From contig OW051472.1 in assembly GCA_932521025.1 (NCBI GenBank), forward strand, positions 7,812,001 to 7,876,000: a stretch of 64,000 nucleotides of DNA. The letters run 5' to 3'. The notes under the pieces are model-generated. The model saw nothing but the letters and a program-made list of their open reading frames with translations, did not search any database and had not been told where the DNA came from. This document shows, piece after piece, positions 58,466 to 64,000 of this stretch (positions within the stretch are counted from its first letter, which is position 1; every line of letters begins with the position of its first letter). The stretch comes from Oscheius onirici (lineage: Eukaryota > Nematoda > Chromadorea > Rhabditida > Rhabditidae). The position numbers were made by a program, and so were the translations under genes.

Positions 58466-60300
58466 GCCACGTGAATGTTCGGGAACTTGAGGTAGTTGGC
58501 CGTTCCGTTTATGAATGAAGATTTACCAACTCCAGTCTCTCCAAGAACGACAATATTCATCTCTGGGGGGGAATCTGAAAATTGGATCAATCGTATCTTC
58601 AGGAAAACAAACTTTTCAAAAAAGTTCTGCCCGAAGGAGGGAGACCACTCTTCTGGGTCTAAGTCAGTCTCGAGATCGGCCACTGGTTCAGCGTTGCGAT
58701 TTTCTTCTTCTTTTCGAGGGGGAAAAAGTTCTGGTCATCCTCTTCTAGATCGGAGATCTGAAAGTTACCGTCTCTCTGTCTTTTTGTTATATCATCTTAC
58801 CGGTGCTTGTCTTTTCCAGCGCGCATACGTTTCTTGAACCGGTAGAGATTCTTGTCTAACCAGAGCGTCGCAAGTTTTCCATTGTCTTTTTTTATCAAAA
58901 GACAGACAAGCACTTTCTTCTGGTCAGATTTCATTAGAGCAAGAACATCCCGAAGTGCAGTCCGATTACTGAATGTTAGGTTTTGAGAAAATTCTGTTCT
59001 CATCACTTACCGCCTCTCTGTAAACCTCACCTCTTCCACAATCGGCCTGGCCATTGCCTCGTCCTAAATTCGCACTGTTATTTTGGTCCCGTTATCAGGC
59101 CCACATAGCCTTCCTGTTGTTTGAACCAGCTCAAAAACCTGCTTTTGATCTCAGTACTCTCCTCTAGAAGAACATTTACCAGCGGAGCATGTAACTTGTT
59201 TTGAATGAGAAATTCTACTATTTTGTGCGTTTCTGGTGATGAATTTTTATCCAGGATGTCATGGAGTGAACTTCCAACATTTTGGTTTTCTGTTGGAATC
59301 TGTTCCTGTCCGTTCGTGGTGTCTTCTTTTTGGTCATTGTGCCTCCATGTGATTAGCGCGTCCTAAATTGTTTAGTTTTACACGGTTTGCAATGCCCTTC
59401 CAGGACAAAAGTTAGAGATTACTAATCTTTCTCTGTTACTTCGTTCTGTTGTCGATTCACTGTTTTAGACTCCAGTTCTTGCTCCCCCTGTCCCTCCGTT
59501 CCAGTTACCCCTGTCCCAGCCCTCCAAAAAACTACCAAGTCGTCAGCAGTGACGTTCGCGCACTTGCTTTTCCCGAACTAATTGTGCCCACAAATCCCTC
59601 CATTTTGAATTGCCAATTAAAACTTCCGACAGACACATACACAGACGCGAGAGCAAGTGGATTGTCACGGAAGCAGAGAAAGAAAGAGGAGGAACCATTA
59701 CCAAATCTCCTCCTGCAAGCACAAGCCTTTTCATTCTTTGCAACGTCTCTCTGTCCAGACAGCACGCTTCCAGTAGGCTGAACTTTTGTTTCGTCGAGGT
59801 CGTTCCCGTAATGATGTTCAGTACACGATCTAACTGATCGCTTGGTAGATGGCTCAGAAACTCCATCCCTTCTGAAAATTCGGTATGAGAAAACGGAACA
59901 ATTGAAGGCGAAAACATGTTTTTCCTGGTGCTTATCTGGAGCTGTGAGGAGAAATTAGGAAAGTTTTACGATACGAAAGAGGAGATTGATTTCGAAATTC
60001 AGGAAAAAAAAAATAAAGCTCTTTGAACTGTTTTCAGAGCCAACAGGTAGAGCAACAGGGCCTGGGCTAAGTTTCAATTGCAACACATCGTAAAAGTCTT
60101 TCAAAACTGGCACAATTTTCTGAAAAAAAATAATCAGTGAAAAGGTTCTTGCAAAATTTTAAACCCGAGGAAAAATCGTAAAGTCTCGCATGAGCCCGCG
60201 AAAAAAAAAACGCCTGACATCTTTGAAGAAATGCTTCGCTGTTGGCTTCTTCCCCAATCTCGAGGGTCACAAGTCACGCCCCTGTGAGAAAAGTAATGAT
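58466..60300 (-). CDS. unknown helical-repeat protein with a truncated P-loop GTPase domain
   Basis: Minus-strand exons in order: about 60205-60265 (EIGEEANSEAFLQRCQ); 60026-60121 (KIVPVLKDFYDVLQLKLSPG); 59718-59872 (GMEFLSHLPSDQLDRVLNII, then KQKFSLLEACCLDRETLQRM); 59105-59362 (SLHDILDKNSSPETHKIVEF then LIQNKLHAPLVNVLLEESTE); 58797-58975 (TALRDVLALMKSDQKKVLVC); about 58627-58760 (acidic linker); and 58458-58575 (MNIVVLGETGVGKSSFINGT followed by ANYLKF). GETGVGKSS is a P-loop. The reading frame then meets the 866-bp element, and no later GTPase motifs are seen, so the domain seems cut. The helical segments recur in the divergent gene to the right. The start codon is not settled. Confidence 0.5.
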
Positions 60301-60380
60301 AAGGGGACCATCTCTATCAGTCTCTGCCCAATCCTCTTCCCCAATTCAGTTGTCTTTCAAATTCACTCTTTCTTTTTCAG

Positions 60381-63097
60381 AGAGAGATCCATGCACTTTC
60401 TCAAAGACGTGCCACAACAGTACCATGTGTCAGTTACCTTCATTCTTGAGGACGAGAACATTGATGTTGAGACGAAGCTAAGCATTTTGAGAGGAATGGG
60501 TCTGACGGAGACTGTAATTGCTGAAGCTGCCGAATACCTGACTCCAAAAGTGGAGGAATTAACAGAAGAGGAGGTGGGTTTTTCTGTGTGGGTTTGGTAC
60601 GGGAACCGGCAAACAAAATTCAATTCAATTCAATTTATTTCACGAAATCGTAAGTATCACTGTGATTGACATAGATTATCTCGCTCACGTTGGACCCTTC
60701 ACCGCTCTCATGACTCTTATCCATTCCTCGCCCATTTCTCTCGCATGTCGCATCCAGCAAGACGGTTCGAGTTCGATTCTAGCACATGCCCTCTTGATGT
60801 CGCTATCCCACATCGTTGGTGGCCTTTCGGGAGCTCGTTTCCGATCTAATGGAATCCATTCGTACGTTAGTTTAGACCATCGTCTATCCTCCATATTAGC
60901 CAACTTCTGCGCCCATTTAAGCTTCCTTTTCCACCATATATCTTGGATGTCCGGTAGCTCCGTTCGTCTTCGAATCTCCTCGTTTCTCACTCTGTCTATG
61001 AGACTCAGTCCAAGCATTGCTCTCTCCATACGTCGTTGAACAACAGCAACTTTCCGTTGGGTGTCGACTCGTAGACTCCGCACTTCGCTGCCGTATAGGA
61101 GGCTAGGAACGATGCATGTTAAGAAGACCCGTTTCTTCATTCTCATGGGCACGTTTCTTCGGGACATGAACACCCTGTGCTTGTTGAAAGCGGCCCAAGC
61201 TGATCCAATCCTGCGCGATAGTTCCCGATTCTGGTCTGTACATGTTATCAAGCTTCCCAGATATACGAAGTGTTTGACGAATTGAAATGGAGTCCCATTG
61301 AGCAGAAGATTACCTTCGTAGGCGTTTGTCATGGCGACCGTTTTCAGACGGTTGATCTCCAACCCAACCGTGCGGCTAGCCACTTCTAACTCACTAACCA
61401 TTCGTTAGACAGCTCCCAAACTTCTTCCGATTAGAACAATGTCATCCGCGTATCTGAGATGACTCAGCTTTCTGCCATTGATGTTGACTCCAACGTGTAC
61501 CAATCCAGTTGACGAAAAACATCCTCCAATATGGCGTTGAAGAGTATTGGAAAAAACACTCCCCGCTCTATGGACACGTTCACCAGCTCCTCGAGCACTT
61601 TTACGTTGCATGACACACCCGTGTAGATCTTCTTCAGCATCAACAAAATTTATGAACAGGAACAGGAGGTTACTGTAATCCAGGAGAAAAACGCCAAAGT
61701 ATCGTGAAGTGTTATTTTACACATAACCATGACTTTTGAGCAGTTCTTGAACATATTTTTGATGAAATTTTGTAGTGACAAGTTAGGCTACGCCCCTCCA
61801 GGGCTAAGTGACTTAGTTTTGCCCTTTTCAAAACAGATAACAGTTAACAGTTTGATATCTGATCCCTCCATATCAATTAATAGATAAAAGTAGCTTAAAA
61901 ACATGAAGCAGAAAGACAATCTGCAAGGTCTGAAAGTGCAGAGACAGATCTCTGTCCCTCTGTCCTTCTGTCCATCTTTGTGAAACCATCCTCCAGTCAA
62001 AAATAATCAAAGTCCACACTTGCTAATTGACTTGTCGAGACCTGTTTAAACTCCCGATGCAAACGGATCTTCACAAATCTCCCCCAATAATTTCCAATTA
62101 GAGCTTCAGACAAACACACAGAGACTTGGGAGCAATTTAAAATAGATAAGTACTTGAACACTGTTTGATTCTTGTTAGATCTATGATTAGAAAACAGGGA
62201 TGAGAAAACACTTGTTGTTTGGGACTTTGCTACATTTGAAATTCTCAAACATCAAAAATATCTTCTCACTTCTTAAAATCATGACGACGATATCGAGGTC
62301 ATCGACTTTCGGGACCTCCTACCCCAGCCAATACGAACAGTTGTTGACCTACTGGTTGAGCAAAAGAAATGGACCCAGCTGACAAAGTATATCAGGGTGG
62401 AGTCGGCCGAAGTTCAGCAAGCATTCGACGCATTCATGAGGAGAACTGAAGAGGTATAGTTTGTTGAGAACATATAAAAACGAGAGTTTAGAACGCTGGT
62501 GGAGTTGTGATGAATCACGACCCACCAGTGACCGAAGGCGAAAGACAGATGGAGGGAGAAAAGTAAGTACACAATGTCTGTCGCCTTTTTTATCCTAACC
62601 GTTCGAATAATATATATTTTTTTAGGAATTCCACAACTTCCGAAACCTCCTCAGTTGAGCAAACTACAAACCCGTCTTCTTTCAATGTTCAGCAAAGTTC
62701 TCTCGACAGCCAGAGGGAAGACAGTCCCAACTCCAAGGAAACCAGGAAACTAGCCGAGGAAAATGCTCTCCTGAAAGAAAGAATCCGGCAAATGGAAAAA
62801 TCCATTGCTATGGAAGAAGCCAAACAACTGAAAGAAGTAGAGAAATTAACTGCAAAGTCATTGGAGAAGCTGCAGCTTGAAACGGCAAGACTACAAAAAG
62901 AAAGAGAGGATGAGGACAGTCGTTCAGCGGAAGTCGAGAAGTTGGTAGAGTTGGCTCGACGGGAAGCGGAGTTGGAAAAGGAGCTTTACAATGGTCCAGA
63001 AAAGCAGAAGGATAACCCAAAAGCAGTTCAACCAAAAATTGATGAAATATCCGAGTTATACAACTCCAAGATCAACCTCCAGTTCACCGAAGAGTGA
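60381..63097 (+). CDS. unknown helical-repeat and coiled-coil protein, partner of the divergent gene
   Basis: Exon 60381-60573 (ERSMHFLKDVPQQYHVSVTF then ILEDENIDVETKLSILRGMG) matches the minus-strand exon 59718-59872 in pattern. The exon ending at about 62454 (DFRDLLPQPIRTVVDLLVEQ then KKWTQLTKYIRVESAEVQQA) matches minus exon 59105-59362. Exons at about 62494-62561 and 62626-63097 add a Ser-rich linker and a coiled coil (RKLAEENALLKERIRQMEKS, then LEKLQLETARLQKEREDEDS), ending NLQFTEE before TGA at 63095-63097 or at a GTGAGT donor. A truncated retrotransposon lies in the first intron. The 5' end and function are unknown. Confidence 0.5.
60621..61641 (-). mobile_element. 5'-truncated non-LTR retrotransposon (RTE/endonuclease-RT type), decayed
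   Basis: The minus strand encodes the end of a reverse transcriptase: LSHLRYADDIVLIGRSLGA (catalytic YADD), then LEINRLKTVAMTN, YLGSLITCTDQNRELSRRIG, and a C-terminal part with RRRTELPDIQDIWWKRKLKW and WMRHAREMGEEWIRVM. An in-frame stop at 61405-61407 and a frame change at about 61470-61500 show it is dead. The 3' end carries a short tandem tail (ATTGA repeats, 60621-60644). AACAAAATT is duplicated at 60612-60620 and 61642-61650. 5' truncation, a repeat tail and a target duplication are the marks of target-primed insertion. It sits in an intron of the plus-strand gene. Confidence 0.93.
62070..62140 (+). repeat. short dispersed repeat shared with 59585-59660
   Basis: The stretch CCAATTAGAGCTTCAGACAA then ACACACAGAGACTTGGGAGC resembles 59605-59655 (CCAATTAAAACTTCCGACAG, then ACACATACACAGACGCGAGA). 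Both copies are in plus orientation and each lies in the intron between the two shared helical exons of the divergent gene pair. Confidence 0.5.
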
Positions 63098-63224
63098 GTA
63101 GTTCTTTCGCTATTACAAAACGCAAAGATTCTAGCTTCACTGAACTTACTCGTATTCACATTGAAAAATAACATGTAGGATAGTTAAAATCCATTTGTCT
63201 CAAGTTCATTTTTGCATTCTCTCC

Positions 63225-63712
63225 GATGTAATAGCAGGTTTTTTGGAGGAGACGATAAACAGTGATCCAATAAGAAAAGACGTGGATTTGACTTTTGTGA
63301 CAAATATTGTTCGCTTTTTGTCCGGTCTTTAGAAGTAAAGACAAATCCCTCTTTGTCTAAAGAATCCACTTTTTCACAAATCCAGATTGTTCACTTTTTG
63401 CCAAAATTCACGGAATTTACAAAATAGTGGTGTCCTACACAAGCAAAAAGTGTGATCCACCGTTTTTGGCACGGTGCGATTCATTTTTGCACCGACACGA
63501 TATCGAGATCAGCGCCATTGTCGGTTCTCAAAAAAAGATCGAGACTGGATTGGTTAGAGGTCGGGGCTGGCCAGAATCCCTTTCAATCAAGCTTTTGGAA
63601 GTTTGGTTCTTTGTTACAATATTTTCCACCACTTTTCGAGTTCTACTTCATCAGAATCGGGGGAAGTCTCTACCCAGAACTTTAGCAAACCAAAGTATAC
63701 CTTGAGCGATTT
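63225..63712 (+). other. possible further exons, not assigned
   Basis: A stretch after a TAGCAG acceptor at about 63230-63237 reads FLEETINSDPIRKDVDLTFV then TNIVRFLSGL. About 63440-63540 reads KKCDPPFLARCDSFLHRHDI. A tail near 63590-63690 reads FWKFGSLLQYFPPLFEFYF. These could extend the coiled-coil gene or belong to another. Frames change without clear splice sites, so support is weak. Confidence 0.25.
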
Positions 63713-63909
63713 TACAGGAATAGAAGCAGAAAACTATCATACTTTCTTGTTCCTAAAAGTAACGGGCATTGCGCTATGAACAAGAAGTAAACTAAGAATA
63801 ACCACCTTGCGCCTTTGCCTAATGACGGGGAACGGTCGAATGCGATTACAGAAGTATCCCAGAGCGTGGCTAAAGTCAATTTATACTCAAAACAATTTAG
63901 CAAAAAGGT

Positions 63910-63973
63910 TTGCAGAAGAGCGGGATCGAACCCGGGTCGTGTGGGTGGAGTGGCGACCTTTAGCAATACACTA
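63910..63973 (-). other. tRNA-like sequence with Pol III B box (SINE or tRNA remnant)
   Basis: On the minus strand, GGTTCGATCCC (63922-63932) is a perfect B box within a T-arm-like hairpin (CCCGGGTTCGATCCCG). Upstream, TTAGTGTATTGCTAAAGG resembles an A box, but the arms do not close into a full cloverleaf. A tRNA-derived SINE or decayed tRNA is likely. Confidence 0.4.
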
Positions 63974-64000
63974 ACTTTTTCGGTAAAAAAATTTCGGTCC

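Noticed and set aside
59543-59680. Minus-strand peptide with CLSEVLIGN, matched by CLSEALIGN near 62100
   Set aside because: The likeness comes from the shared DNA repeat, and both lie in introns with stops close by.

Overview
The window is animal nuclear DNA, most likely from a nematode. Genes are split by many short introns (about 35-60 bases) with TTTCAG-type acceptors. The gene set includes two Cys-loop acetylcholine-receptor subunits (one of DEG-3 type), a very large EB-module chitin-deacetylase-like protein of the kind known from nematode pharynx cuticle, and small Cys-rich or Gly-rich secreted proteins. It is unlikely to be Caenorhabditis: it carries a clear TSC1 (hamartin) gene, which C. 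elegans lacks. The species cannot be named from sequence alone. Gene spans below run from first to last coding base and include introns; many exon edges were set by eye.

Layout. 0.2-3.4 kb (+): BTBD8-like BTB protein. 3.6-5.9 kb (+): secreted PAN/apple protein. 6.0-10.2 kb (-): RSF1-like chromatin remodelling subunit. 10.8-14.7 kb (+): TSC1. 15.0-19.9 kb (+): Twinkle mitochondrial DNA helicase, with an unusual zinc-ribbon exon and a small Cys-rich gene apparently inside a long intron. 20.8-23.0 kb (+): PPIL3 cyclophilin closely followed by the mitochondrial ribosome factor MALSU1/RsfS. 23.5-29.1 kb (+): SH3-DH-PH Rho GEF of the collybistin/ASEF group. 29.2-31.6 kb (-): Cys-loop receptor subunit. 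31.9-44.4 kb (-): giant EB-module/polysaccharide deacetylase gene. 44.9-46.9 kb (-): small EB-module protein. 47.6-48.8 kb (+): unknown one-TM basic protein. 49.8-50.8 kb (+): ADP/ATP carrier. 51.0-52.0 kb (-): Cys/Pro/Gln-repeat secreted protein. 52.6-53.3 kb (+): Gly/Cys-rich secreted protein. 53.3-55.1 kb (-): DEG-3-type receptor alpha subunit. 55.7-57.6 kb (+): unrecognised exons. 58.5-60.3 kb (-) and 60.4-63.1 kb (+): a divergent pair of unrecognised genes that share two helical segments, one linked to a P-loop GTPase start and the other to a coiled coil.

Mobile DNA is mostly in introns and in the 57-64 kb accessory end: four terminal-inverted-repeat elements with TA or possible TA target sites, a larger inverted-repeat element with an 8-bp target duplication, a 5'-truncated non-LTR retrotransposon with a 9-bp duplication, and several dispersed repeats.

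Together the first 30 kb are conserved housekeeping and signalling genes: TOR control, chromatin, mitochondrial DNA replication and translation, and Rho signalling. The middle is extracellular-matrix and neuromuscular genes. The last 8 kb is fast-evolving and transposon-rich, and is where a new gene family is most likely.
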